Assembly: GCF_009674885.1 (NCBI RefSeq)
Contig: NZ_WKKA01000008.1
Location: 110,538-174,537, forward strand
Direction of reading: 5' to 3'
Source of the DNA: Paracoccus sp. S-4012
GTDB lineage: Bacteria; Pseudomonadota; Alphaproteobacteria; Rhodobacterales; Rhodobacteraceae
DNA length: 64,000 nucleotides
Shown here: positions 28,600 to 37,050 of the stretch, one piece after another
Layout of the letters: the number at the start of each line of letters is the position of its first letter
Position numbering within the stretch: the first letter of the stretch is position 1
Translations under genes and position numbers: made by a program
Notes under the pieces: generated by a model
What the model saw: the letters and a program-made list of their open reading frames with translations, nothing else
Databases searched by the model: none
Told to the model about the DNA's origin: nothing

Positions 28600-30058
28600 T
28601 CAGACCGAGGTGCTGCGCGAGGACTTCAGCCCCTCCCAGCTCTCGGGCACGACGACGTGGTCGTGATGGCCCGCAGGGCTGGGCAGCCGGGCCACGATCT
28701 CGTCGCTGTCGGCATCGATCACGACCAGGCCCGACTGTCCCGACTGGTTGCCGGAATAGACCGTGGTGATGTACTGGCCGTCCACGGTGCAGTCGCAGGT
28801 ATGCGGGTCAGGCCCGGTGTCCCACTGCGCGACCACCTGCCAGGTCTTGGGGTCGACCTTGCAGATGAAGCCGTTGTTCGGCTTGCGCGCCCAGATGGTG
28901 AAGAAGGCCCATCGGCTGTCGGGCACGTTGCCCATGTGCAGCGGCAGATACTTTTCGCCGAAGCCCTCGACAAAGGTCTCCTTCTTCCAGTTCAGCGGAT
29001 TCGGATCCTCCGACCGGTAGACCGCGACGTTGTTCTGCAGCACGTTGTTGCAGGCGAGGAAGAACTGGCCCGAGGTGATGAAGCCTGCCTCGTGCAGCGG
29101 CGTCAGCACCGCGGGGATCGAGAAGGTCCAGCTCGACCCCTGCTGGCGCACCATCTGGAAGTGGTCGGGCGCGCCTTCGCGGTGGACAGCAGCGCCACCG
29201 GCTCCCAGGTCTCGGTGTTGACGATGGCGCAGCAGCCGTGGCGGCGGATCAGGATCGCGCCGAGCGGCAGCGTCGGGTGCCAGGTGAAGGCGTCCACGAA
29301 CACCGCCGTCGGGTCGGCCGGCATCAGCTCCTCGCCCAGCATCGCCTCGTGGCTGGTCTTCATGCCCTTGCGGCCCTCATAGTCGAAGCGGCCGGTCGAG
29401 GCGTCGGGGAAGACGTGCGAGATGGTCAGCTCGCGCGCGTTCGGGTCGTAGTCGGCGCGGAACGCCTTCACGATCTTGGCGTCGTCGTCGATCGAGGTGA
29501 TCAGCACCATGTCCTTCTGGCCATCGGCGAAGGCCACGTATTTCTCGGCGTTGGGGCCGACCCCGATCGAGACGTGAACGCCGAGCGCCATGCCGGTCGA
29601 GGCCGAGATGTCCTGGACCATGCTGATCGAGTTCTGGGTGCCCGACCCGTCATAGCGCATCTTGTACATCTTGAAGTCGCCGCGGTCGCGCCATTCGGGC
29701 GAGTTCTCGTTCACATAGGGCGCGCCGGGCGGCTGCATCGTCTGGTAGAAGTCGAAGGACGTGTAGGGATCGGCCGAGGGCAGCGCCGCGATGTGGTGCG
29801 GGATCGGCATGTCGACGCCGGCGCGGCCGAAATTGCGAGCGTCTCGGGCACGCTCAGGTCCAGGGCCGAAACCGTGCCGCTGTACTTGCCGGGCATCAGC
29901 AGCACGTTGCCCTTGAATTTCTTGAACAGCTCGTGGGTGCCCTCGCCGGTGGCGTCGTGGACCGCCGAGAGCGCCTTTCCGGCCAGCCCGCCGCCGCCGA
30001 GCATCAGCCCCGCGCCTGCGGCCATGGACCCACGAAGATATTTCCTTCTGCTGATCAT
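28600..30058 (-). pseudogene. Tat-exported beta-propeller protein, two frameshifts, function unknown
   Basis: The start MISRRKYLRGSMAAGAGLML is a Tat signal. The reading frame then changes twice: at 29835-29838 (VPETL continues in another frame as RNFGRAGVDMPIPHHI) and at 29178-29180 (LLSTA continues as EGAPDHFQMVRQ). In each case one lost C in the coding strand would explain the shift. Joined, the protein is ~485 residues with repeated strands such as KYVAFADGQKDMVLITSIDD, CCAIVNTETWEPVALL and GLVVIDADSDEIVARLP, typical of a beta-propeller. The final HHDHVVVP might bind metal. It lies 4 bp after the redoxin gene and is divergent from soxR. I do not recognise the family. Confidence 0.6.
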
Positions 30059-30062
30059 CGTT

Positions 30063-30917
30063 TCAGTTCCCCTGGTTGGCTTGGATGGCCGCGTTCGGAT
30101 CGGTGCCGCCGGTGATCGGCGCCACATCGGCCGCCGGCGCGCCGATATTGACGGTCGGCTCGTCGGAGGGCGGCGTTTCGCCCGCCGCCGCGGGGGTGAC
30201 GTTCGGGTCAGCGGTCGCACCCGGCGACCCGGCGGGGGACTCGGACGAGACCTCGGCCCGGGGCGCGTCGCCCATGAGGTCGCCTTCGGTCCACTCGCGC
30301 GGGCCCACGTAGGTGGCCACGACCCGGCCGCCGTCGTCGATCACGTAGGAGGTGGGCAGGCCGCGGAATCCGAGGCGGTTCGACAGCCCCTCGGGGATGA
30401 ACACGTTGTTCGGCGCGACATACATCGGGGTGTCGAGCTGCTCCTCGACCTTGATGATGTTCACCGTGCGGACCGTCTCGGGGATCTGCGCGTCGCTGCC
30501 GCCCAGCAGCCCGGTGCCGACGACATCAGAGTTGGCGAAGACCAGGTTGATGTCCTTGCCGTCGGCGAAGTCCTCGATCTTGCTCAGCTCGGCGACCGAG
30601 ACCGGGGCGGCGCTGATGAAGAAGGTCAGGAGCGTGCGCTTGCCGGCGGCGACGTCGCCCAGGGTCACCTCCTTGCCGTCGAGGTCATAAAGCCGGACAT
30701 CCATGGGAAACTCGTCCCCCGGCTGGAGGCCCGCCGGGAACACCTCGCCGCCGACCTGGTCGGCGGTCGGGAACGACCCGTCATCGACCTGCGCAACGGC
30801 CGGTAAGGCCGCGCCCAGGCCCATGACGAGCGCGACGCCCCGTGCCAGGCGCGGCAGATGCACCCTCGCGCGGGCCTCGGTCGGCACCTGCCCGGGGTGG
30901 TCATCATCGTGAATCAT
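30063..30917 (-). CDS. Secreted thioredoxin-fold (redoxin) protein without active-site cysteines
   Basis: A 284-residue protein; a signal peptide (GVALVMGLGAALPAVAQ) is followed by a TlpA/AhpC-like fold: VRLYDLDGKEVTLGDVAAGKRTLLTFF, LVFANSD, and FRGLPTSYVIDDGGRVVATYVG with the cis-Pro loop. Where TlpA proteins have CxxC it reads FISAAPVSVAEL, and the mature protein contains no cysteine at all, so it cannot be a disulfide reductase. A ~60-residue Pro/Ala/Thr-rich tail ends the chain. The ATG at 30917 follows AGGGAGAGG. It is paired with the propeller gene (4 bp) and diverges from soxR, which suggests control by SoxR. Confidence 0.68.
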   Translation of the reverse strand: MIHDDDHPGQVPTEARARVHLPRLARGVALVMGLGAALPAVAQVDDGSFPTADQVGGEVFPAGLQPGDEFPMDVRLYDLDGKEVTLGDVAAGKRTLLTFFISAAPVSVAELSKIEDFADGKDINLVFANSDVVGTGLLGGSDAQIPETVRTVNIIKVEEQLDTPMYVAPNNVFIPEGLSNRLGFRGLPTSYVIDDGGRVVATYVGPREWTEGDLMGDAPRAEVSSESPAGSPGATADPNVTPAAAGETPPSDEPTVNIGAPAADVAPITGGTDPNAAIQANQGN

Positions 30918-31159
30918 GTCCTCTCCCTTCATCAACACAGAGGCCGCAGAACGCAGCCCGAATCGCTCGCCTGCCGCCGACTTCCCTCGAGGTTCCGGGC
31001 GCGCATGGCGCGGCCGCGGGCGTGCCCGCCCGACCGGCGGATGCGGCGCCCGCAACGATCTCAGCTTGTCGTGACCGGCTCCCTGCACCGGCTCTCGCGG
31101 GTCGGCAGGCCTTGTCCTCCCGGCCTGCCCGCGACTCCATGCTGGGACAATCTACCGCA

Positions 31160-31252
31160 GCGCGCAACATAAATATTATGCTAAGCAGATATTTGCGTGT
31201 TGCCATGCGGACGCGGCGTCCGCCTGTGCACCGAGCGATACGAATATACAGT
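31160..31252. promoter_or_regulatory. soxR-redoxin divergent control region with candidate SoxR sites
   Basis: The ~400 bp between the redoxin and soxR starts is GC-rich on the redoxin side and AT-rich here. It holds the palindrome CATAA-ATA-TTATG at about 31168-31180, ATTTGCGTGTTGCC-like text, and ATACGAATAT at 31239-31248. AATATTATGC (31172-31181) recurs at the soxX leader stub (10974-10983), and the second motif recurs between soxS and soxV (12053-12062). These are plausible SoxR operators. I see no gene in 30918-31315. Confidence 0.45.
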
Positions 31253-31315
31253 TTTTAGGATGCCTTAGCGGCGGCGTCATGTTACGATGACCGACCTCAA
31301 GCCCGGGGATTGCAG

Positions 31316-31690
31316 ATGGATCAGTTGGCTACGCTCACTCTCATGGACCTCGTCCGGGGCGCCGGAAAGACCCGGGAGGCGCAGGCGCCCGGCCTCGCGC
31401 GGGAGGTGGCCGTCGCGGAGGCGGCGGCGATCTTCAAGGCGCTCGGGCATGAGGGGCGGCTGCGCATCCTGTGCCATCTCGCCGGCGGCGAGTGCAGCGT
31501 CTCGCAGCTTGAAAACCTGATCGATGCGCGCCAATCTGTCGTGAGCCAGCATCTCGCCCGCCTGCGGGCAGACCAGCTGGTGCAGTTCCGGAGAGACGGG
31601 CAGACGATCTACTACTCGATCCGCGATGCGCGGGTGGCGGATCTTCTGCAGGCTTTCGTGATCGGCAAGGGGGCGGCGGCGGGGCGCTGA
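31316..31690 (+). CDS. soxR: SoxR, ArsR-family sulfur-responsive repressor
   Basis: A 124-residue ArsR-type winged helix protein: IFKALGHEGRLRILCHLAGGECSVSQLEN, the recognition helix SVVSQHLARLRADQLV, and the wing RRDGQTIYYSI. Location beside soxT and similarity to BigR/SqrR/SoxR support a persulfide-responsive repressor of sox genes. Cysteines are at about residues 53 and 60; the late cysteine that pairs with the helix-2 cysteine in BigR/SqrR is not seen (RDARVADLL), so sensing may differ. An ATG at 31316 follows GGGGAT; an in-frame TTG lies at 31310. Confidence 0.8.
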   Translation: MDQLATLTLMDLVRGAGKTREAQAPGLAREVAVAEAAAIFKALGHEGRLRILCHLAGGECSVSQLENLIDARQSVVSQHLARLRADQLVQFRRDGQTIYYSIRDARVADLLQAFVIGKGAAAGR

Positions 31691-31720
31691 TCACTCCCGA
31701 GGGAGGCGCGACAGGCGAAG

Positions 31721-32755
31721 ATGGACGTTGCGCTGCAGCTTGTCCTGGTCGGTCTCCTGTGTGGGGTCCTGCTCGGCGGAGCGTCCCGCGTCACCGATTT
31801 CTGCACCCTCGGCGCGCTCGAGACCGCGATGCTCGGGCGCGACTTCCGGCGGTTGCACATCTGGGCGGTCGCGCTCGGGACCGCCATCCTCGCGACGCAG
31901 ATCGGGGTCGGCATGGGCCTCGTGAACCGCGGCGGGACGGTCTATCACGCGGTCATCTGGAACCCTGTCGCGAGCATCTCCGGCGGGCTGGTATTCGGAT
32001 ACGGCATGGCGCTGGCGGGGAATTGCGGCTTCGGCGCGGCGCTGCGGGCGGGCGCCGGCGACATCCGCTCGATCATCCTGCTGGGGGTGATCGGCGTCTC
32101 CGCCTATGCCACGCTCTCGGGGCCGCTCGCGCCGATCCGCGCGGGGCTGTTTCCGCAATGGGAGCAGACCAGCCCGAACGGCATGGACGTCACCTTCAAT
32201 GCCCTGACGGGGCTGCCGCCCGCGCTGCTCGGCCTCGCTCTCGGGGCCGGGCTGATCTGGCAGGGCATGCGGCACCCGCGGCTCTCGGGCTCCCTCGCCG
32301 CGGCGGGCGGCGCCATGGGGGTCGGGCTCGCGGTGGCGCTGAGCCTGATCGGCACCTCGGTCCTCCAGGACTGGAGCGTGTCGGCGATCTATGTCGAGGG
32401 ACCCTCTTTCACCGCCCCCGTCGGCCGTTCGATCCTCTACGTGATGACGGCGACAGGCACGGTTCCCGGCTATTCGGTGGGAATGGTCTTTGGCACCATG
32501 CTCGGGGCGTTTCTGGTCTGCTGGCTGCGTGGCGAGTTCCACTGGGAGGCCTGCGACGACGCGCGGGAGCTTGGACGGATGCTCTGCGGCGCGGTTCTCA
32601 TGGGCGTCGGCGGCGCCGTCGCGATCGGCTGCACCATCGGTCAGGGTCTGACCGCCACCGCGACCCTGGCCTGGTCGGGACCGGTGACGCTCGTGGCCAT
32701 CTGTGCCGGCGCATATGTCGGGCTCCAGCGGCTGGTCGCACAGCCTGACGGCTGA
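31721..32755 (+). CDS. soxT: SoxT, YeeE/YedE-family sulfur transporter
   Basis: A 344-residue protein with about nine membrane helices and the family cysteine motifs: RVTDFCTLGALETA near the start, ALAGNCGFGAALRAG, and GAVAIGCTIGQGLTA near the end. It lies 30 bp after soxR in the same orientation, the standard soxR-soxT arrangement. SoxT is thought to bring thiosulfate or sulfane sulfur inward, also as the signal for SoxR. It differs clearly from the family member at 14829-15899. Intact. Confidence 0.88.
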   Translation: MDVALQLVLVGLLCGVLLGGASRVTDFCTLGALETAMLGRDFRRLHIWAVALGTAILATQIGVGMGLVNRGGTVYHAVIWNPVASISGGLVFGYGMALAGNCGFGAALRAGAGDIRSIILLGVIGVSAYATLSGPLAPIRAGLFPQWEQTSPNGMDVTFNALTGLPPALLGLALGAGLIWQGMRHPRLSGSLAAAGGAMGVGLAVALSLIGTSVLQDWSVSAIYVEGPSFTAPVGRSILYVMTATGTVPGYSVGMVFGTMLGAFLVCWLRGEFHWEACDDARELGRMLCGAVLMGVGGAVAIGCTIGQGLTATATLAWSGPVTLVAICAGAYVGLQRLVAQPDG

Positions 32756-32880
32756 AGCGCCCGGTGACAATTTGATGTTGGCCTCGGCAGAGCCTCGACG
32801 GTGCTTTCAAATCGCGCGCGGCCGCAGGCGCAGGCATCGGTGCCCGGTAGTGCGAAGCTTGGCCGAAGGCGCGCCCGTGT

Positions 32881-33067
32881 CGCGCCGAGTACGAGGCACA
32901 GGATAGCATCGACCGCACGCAGATGCTGGCCGCGCTCGGCCACGACCTGCGCTCCCCGCCGACGGCGCTCGGGGTGCGGACCGAGATGGTCGATGACGAC
33001 GAGACCCGCAAGCGGCTGCTGACATCGCTGGCCGATGCAGGAGATGGTCGAGCAGACGCTGATCTAG
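32881..33067 (+). pseudogene. Histidine-kinase remnant (phospho-acceptor segment only)
   Basis: In the frame starting at 32881, DRTQMLAALGHDLRSPPTAL is a HisKA H-box with its phospho-acceptor His, followed by EMVDDDETRKRLLTSLA. At about 33034 the frame shifts; the other frame reads MQEMVEQTLI and then stops at 33065. There is no ATPase domain and no membrane part. It sits in the 320-bp gap between soxT and preA, so it is what is left of a deleted sensor kinase gene. The rest of the gap (32756-32880) shows nothing recognisable. Confidence 0.7.
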
Positions 33068-33079
33068 CGCCGCGTTCCG

Positions 33080-34378
33080 TCACTCGGCTGCCTGCGCCAT
33101 TGGGTTGTTCGGATGCTGCGTCCAGTCGCGGAAGCCGCCCGCGACGGCCCCGGTCCGAGGGTCCACCTCGCCCGGCGCCAGTTCCCGCATGGTGATGCAG
33201 TTCTCGACCGGGCAGACGTCCACGCAGAGGTTGCAGGCCACGCATTCCTCGTCCTTCACGGTGAAGATGCGGCCCGGCGACATGGCGATGGCCTGGTGGC
33301 TGGTGTCCTCGCAGGCGGCATAGCAGCGGCCGCAATGGATGCAGAGGTCCTGGTCGATCTGCGCCTTGGTGAAGTAATCGAGGTTCAGATACTGCCAGTC
33401 GGTGACGTTCGGCACCGCGCGGCCGATCAGGTCCGGCAGCGCCATCTCCTTCTCGCCGAGATACTGGCGCAGGCCGGTGATCATCTCCTGCACGACCTTG
33501 AAGCCGTAGGTCATCGCCGCCGTGCAGACCTGCACATTGCCGGCGCCGAGCGCCATGAACTCGGCCGCGTCGCGCCATGTCGTGACGCCCCCAATGCCGC
33601 TGATCGGCAACCCGCGCGTGGCCGGGTTGCGGGCGATCTCGGCCACCATGTTCAACGCGATCGGCTTCACCGCCGGGCCGCAATAGCCGCCATGCGTGCC
33701 CTTGCCGTCGATCGTCGGCTCCGGCGCGAAGCGGTCGAGATCGACCGAGGTGATCGAGTTCACCGTGTTGATGAGGCTGACCGCATCCGCGCCGCCGCGC
33801 TTCGCCGCCTCGGCGGGCTTGCGGATATCGCCCACGTTCGGCGTCAGCTTGACGATGCAGGGCATCCGCGAATGGGTCTTCACCCATCGCGTCACCATCT
33901 CGATATATTCCGGCACCTGGCCTACGGCCGAGCCCATGCCGCGCTCGGCCATGCCGTGCGGGCAGCCGAAGTTCAGCTCCACCCCGTCAGCGCCGGTATC
34001 CTCGATCCGGTGCAGGATCGCCTTCCAGCTCTCCTCGTCGCAGGGCACCATCAGGCTGATGACGATGGCGCGGTCGGGATAGTCGCGCTTGACCGCCTTG
34101 ATCTCGTCGAGGTTCACCTGCAGGGGCCGGTCGGTGATCAGCTCGATGTTGTTGATGCCCAGCACCCGCCGGTCGGCGCCGTGGATGACGCCGTAGCGCG
34201 GGCCGTTCACGTTCACGACCGGCGGCCCCTCGGCTCCCAGCGTCTTCCAGACGACCCCGCCCCAGCCCGCCTCGAAAGCGCGGCGGACGTTGTATTCCTT
34301 GTCGGTCGGCGGCGCCGAGGCGAGCCAGAACGGGTTCGGGGACTTGATGCCGATGAAGCTGGAGGCGAGGCTGGTCAT
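33080..34378 (-). CDS. preA: PreA, dihydropyrimidine dehydrogenase subunit
   Basis: A 432-residue FMN-dependent subunit that reduces uracil and thymine using electrons from PreT. The N-terminal barrel (residues ~1-330) has NPFWLASAPPTDKEYNV, ELNFGCPHGMAERGMG and the catalytic-Cys region of dihydropyrimidine dehydrogenases. Two ferredoxin clusters follow: CIHCGRCYAACEDTSHQ and CVACNLCVDVCPVENC. The ATG at 34378 follows AGGAA. preT lies upstream, separated by a methyltransferase gene on the same strand. Intact. Confidence 0.94.
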   Translation of the reverse strand: MTSLASSFIGIKSPNPFWLASAPPTDKEYNVRRAFEAGWGGVVWKTLGAEGPPVVNVNGPRYGVIHGADRRVLGINNIELITDRPLQVNLDEIKAVKRDYPDRAIVISLMVPCDEESWKAILHRIEDTGADGVELNFGCPHGMAERGMGSAVGQVPEYIEMVTRWVKTHSRMPCIVKLTPNVGDIRKPAEAAKRGGADAVSLINTVNSITSVDLDRFAPEPTIDGKGTHGGYCGPAVKPIALNMVAEIARNPATRGLPISGIGGVTTWRDAAEFMALGAGNVQVCTAAMTYGFKVVQEMITGLRQYLGEKEMALPDLIGRAVPNVTDWQYLNLDYFTKAQIDQDLCIHCGRCYAACEDTSHQAIAMSPGRIFTVKDEECVACNLCVDVCPVENCITMRELAPGEVDPRTGAVAGGFRDWTQHPNNPMAQAAE

Positions 34379-34400
34379 GGCGGTTCCTGTCGGTGACGGG

Positions 34401-35231
34401 TCAGCTTGGTTTGCGGAAATGCAGCTCGATCGGGGCGACATGCCCCTGCATGGCGGCGGCGGCGATGTTGGCGAGCTTCTGGCTGGCGCCCGCGCCCATG
34501 ACGAGACCGATGCCGGGGGGCGGCGGCACGCCCGCGGCCTGCGCCTCGGCCGCCTTCTCGCGCATCATGGCGAAGAAGGCCTTGGCCTCCTCGGCGCGAG
34601 GGATCTCGGCCGTCAGTTCCAGCCCGGCCCCCTCGGCTGCGCGGCGGTACGCCTCGGCGGTGTCGAGAAAGTCGGTCCCGGGCCCGTCCGCCCAGGGCAG
34701 CGGATAGACCGCCGCTGCATCGTCGAGGCGCATCGGGTCGTAGACCGCAAAGACCCCGCCGGGCCGCAGCACCCGGGCGACTTCGGCCATCAGCCGCGGC
34801 TTGTCGGCGATGTTGATGCCGACATGGATCATCATCGCGGCGTCGAAGCTGGCATCCGGGAAGGGCAGGGCGAGCGCGCTGCCCTGACGGAACTGGACCC
34901 GAAGCGCAGGCAGGCGGCTCGTGAGATCGGTGGCGGCGGCCACGAAGCGCTCGGTCAGGTCGATGCCGGTGACCTCGAGCCGGCGCCGCGCCGCCCGCCG
35001 CGCCGGGCCGCCCACGCCCGAGCCGATGTCGAGGAGCCGCGCGCCCTGGGCGAGGTCCATCCGGTCCAGCAGCCGCTCGGTCGCGGCCGAGCCGCCGATG
35101 TGGAACTCGTCGATCCGCTCGAGGATCTCCGGGCGGAGCGTCCCGTCCGGCCCGGCGGCCGCCCCGAGGATCACCGACAGAAGGTCGGGGCCACCGTAAT
35201 GCGCCGCCACCCCTTTCTCGATTTCAGACAT
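34401..35231 (-). CDS. Class I SAM-dependent methyltransferase
   Basis: A 276-residue protein with the Rossmann motifs of methyltransferases: LLDIGSGVGGPARRAA (motif I), VTGIDLTERFV (motif II), SALALPFPDASFDAAMMIHVGINIAD and LRPGGVFAVYDPMR. The substrate cannot be read from sequence; similar proteins methylate small molecules or sterol/quinone-like acceptors. The ATG at 35231 follows GGAGG. It lies 22 bp before preA and 197 bp after preT, an unusual guest in the preTA unit. Confidence 0.82.
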   Translation of the reverse strand: MSEIEKGVAAHYGGPDLLSVILGAAAGPDGTLRPEILERIDEFHIGGSAATERLLDRMDLAQGARLLDIGSGVGGPARRAARRRLEVTGIDLTERFVAAATDLTSRLPALRVQFRQGSALALPFPDASFDAAMMIHVGINIADKPRLMAEVARVLRPGGVFAVYDPMRLDDAAAVYPLPWADGPGTDFLDTAEAYRRAAEGAGLELTAEIPRAEEAKAFFAMMREKAAEAQAAGVPPPPGIGLVMGAGASQKLANIAAAAMQGHVAPIELHFRKPS

Positions 35232-35428
35232 TACAACCTCCCCGTGCCGCAAGGCGGCCAGGCAAGGCGTCTCCGCCGGGCCGCGGAGGCGGCGCCGGCC
35301 GGTCGAACGGTCGCGCCGTCGCGGTGCAGCATAGCACGGGCCGGGAGCGGCGCGGGAGAAATCATGCAGGGGCAGGCGACGCGACCCGCTCGTGGGATGC
35401 GCCCGGACGCGGTCCTCGCGCGCGGTGT

Positions 35429-36799
35429 TCACCCCGCCGCCCCGACGGCCATGACCACGCGCGGCGCATCCACGGGCGCGTCGCCGGTCAGCAACTCGTG
35501 GATGTCCTCGGCCGCATCCCGGCCCTGCGCCACCGCCGTCACCGTCAGCTCATCCCCGCCCGTGGCGCAGTCGCCCCCCGCCCAAACGTTGGGCACCGAG
35601 GTGCGGCCTGCGCCGCGGACCGCGATCCGGCCGCCCTCGATCTCCAGCCCCTCGGGCATGGCGCCGAGCCGCTGGCCGATGGCGACCAGCACCTGATCCG
35701 CGGCAATGCGGGTCGTCTCGCCGGTGTTCATCATGACGCTGTCGGGCAGGTCGCGGGTCCAGGTGAACTCGACCGCGCCATCCGCGCCGACCGCCTTCGG
35801 GGCGGCGTTCGTGACGATCCGCACGCCCGAGGTTGCGGCGTGGTCCTGCTCGTGCCGCGAGGCGCCCATGCGCTCGGGGCCGCGGCGATAGGCGATGGTC
35901 ACGCTCTGCGCGCCCAGGCCCTTCGCCTGCACCGCGGCGTCCACCGCCGTCATGCCGCCGCCGATCACCACCACGTCGCGGCCGACCGGCAGCGTCGAGA
36001 GGTCGGGTGTCTGGCGCAGCTCTGCGATGAAATCCACGGCATCGCGGACATGGGGCGCGTCGAAGCCAAGCTGGTTCACGCCCGCCAGCCCCATGCCGAG
36101 GAACACCGCGTCGAACTCGCCGCGCAGCGCCTCGAGCGTCACGTCGCGGCCGAGCGCCTGCCCCTGCCGCAGCTCGATCCCGCCGATGCCGAGCAGCCAT
36201 TCAACCTCGGCGGCGGCGAAGCCGTCCACCGCCTTGTAGCTGGCGATGCCGTATTCGTTGAGGCCGCCGGGCTTCGCATGCGCGTCGAAGACCACCACGT
36301 CGTGCCCCTTGGCCGCCAGCCGATGCGCGCAGGAGAGGCCCGCCGGCCCCGCGCCGACGACGGCGATGCGCAGCCCCGTCGCCGGGCCGCGGCGGAAGGG
36401 GTGGATACCCGAGGCGATGATGTCGTCGGTCGCGTAGCGTTGCAGCGCGCCGATCTCGACCGGCTCGCCTTCGGCCTCGAGGCGCACGCAGGCTCCCTCG
36501 CAGAGGTTCTCGACCGGGCAGACGCGGGCGCACATGCCGCCGAAGATGTTGCTGTGGAAGATCGTCATGCCCGCGGCGTCGGGCGTGCCCGACTGGATCT
36601 GGCGGATGAAGAGGGGGATGTCGATGCTGGTCGGGCAGGCCGTGATGCAGGGCGCGTCGTAGCAGAAATAGCAGCGGTCGGCCGCGACCTTCGCCTCATG
36701 CGCGTCGAGCGGCGGCGCGACATCCGCGAAGTTGGCGGCATAGGCCTCGGGCGGCAGACGCCCCGGCACCACGCCGGGCGTCAGGGTCGTGTTGGTCAT
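35429..36799 (-). CDS. preT: PreT, NADH-dependent electron-transfer subunit of dihydropyrimidine dehydrogenase
   Basis: A 456-residue GltD-like flavoprotein. The N-terminus has the iron-sulfur cysteines CYFCYDAPCITACPTSIDIP and CARVCPVENLCEGAC. GAGPAGLSCAHRLAAKGHDVVVFD binds FAD, VVVIGGGMTAVDAAVQAKGLGA binds NAD, and NVWAGGDCATGGDELT is the C-terminal FAD motif. It passes electrons to PreA for pyrimidine ring reduction. The ATG at 36799 follows GGAGGG. A RutR-like operator is ~50 bp upstream, which supports the pyrimidine assignment. Confidence 0.93.
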   Translation of the reverse strand: MTNTTLTPGVVPGRLPPEAYAANFADVAPPLDAHEAKVAADRCYFCYDAPCITACPTSIDIPLFIRQIQSGTPDAAGMTIFHSNIFGGMCARVCPVENLCEGACVRLEAEGEPVEIGALQRYATDDIIASGIHPFRRGPATGLRIAVVGAGPAGLSCAHRLAAKGHDVVVFDAHAKPGGLNEYGIASYKAVDGFAAAEVEWLLGIGGIELRQGQALGRDVTLEALRGEFDAVFLGMGLAGVNQLGFDAPHVRDAVDFIAELRQTPDLSTLPVGRDVVVIGGGMTAVDAAVQAKGLGAQSVTIAYRRGPERMGASRHEQDHAATSGVRIVTNAAPKAVGADGAVEFTWTRDLPDSVMMNTGETTRIAADQVLVAIGQRLGAMPEGLEIEGGRIAVRGAGRTSVPNVWAGGDCATGGDELTVTAVAQGRDAAEDIHELLTGDAPVDAPRVVMAVGAAG

Positions 36800-36848
36800 G
36801 CAGCCCTCCCGGTGGCTCGCGCGGTCCCCGGCGCGTGGCGGCCAGTTT

Positions 36849-36864
36849 TTGACCTTCTGGTCAA
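36849..36864. promoter_or_regulatory. RutR-like operator upstream of preT
   Basis: TTGACCTTCTGGTCAA is an inverted repeat with 6-bp arms. It matches the E. coli RutR consensus TTGACCAnnTGGTCAA at all but one specified position. RutR is a TetR-family repressor released by uracil or thymine. The site lies 50-65 bp upstream of preT, where it would cover the promoter. The rest of the preT-dinB gap (36800-37050) shows nothing else. Confidence 0.7.
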
Positions 36865-37050
36865 CATGCTGCGGCAGGGGGTGGCGTCCGGTCAAGCGGG
36901 ATGTTGGCTCCGGTCGCGACAGAGGTCGGCGTCCGCCGGGGGCAGGGCGGACGCTGACCGATCCGCGGGGCGGATCGGTCGTCCCGTGGCTGACGCTGCA
37001 CGCAAACGGGCACACATTTGCGGACGCGGGGCGGCTGCTGCCACGCGCCC

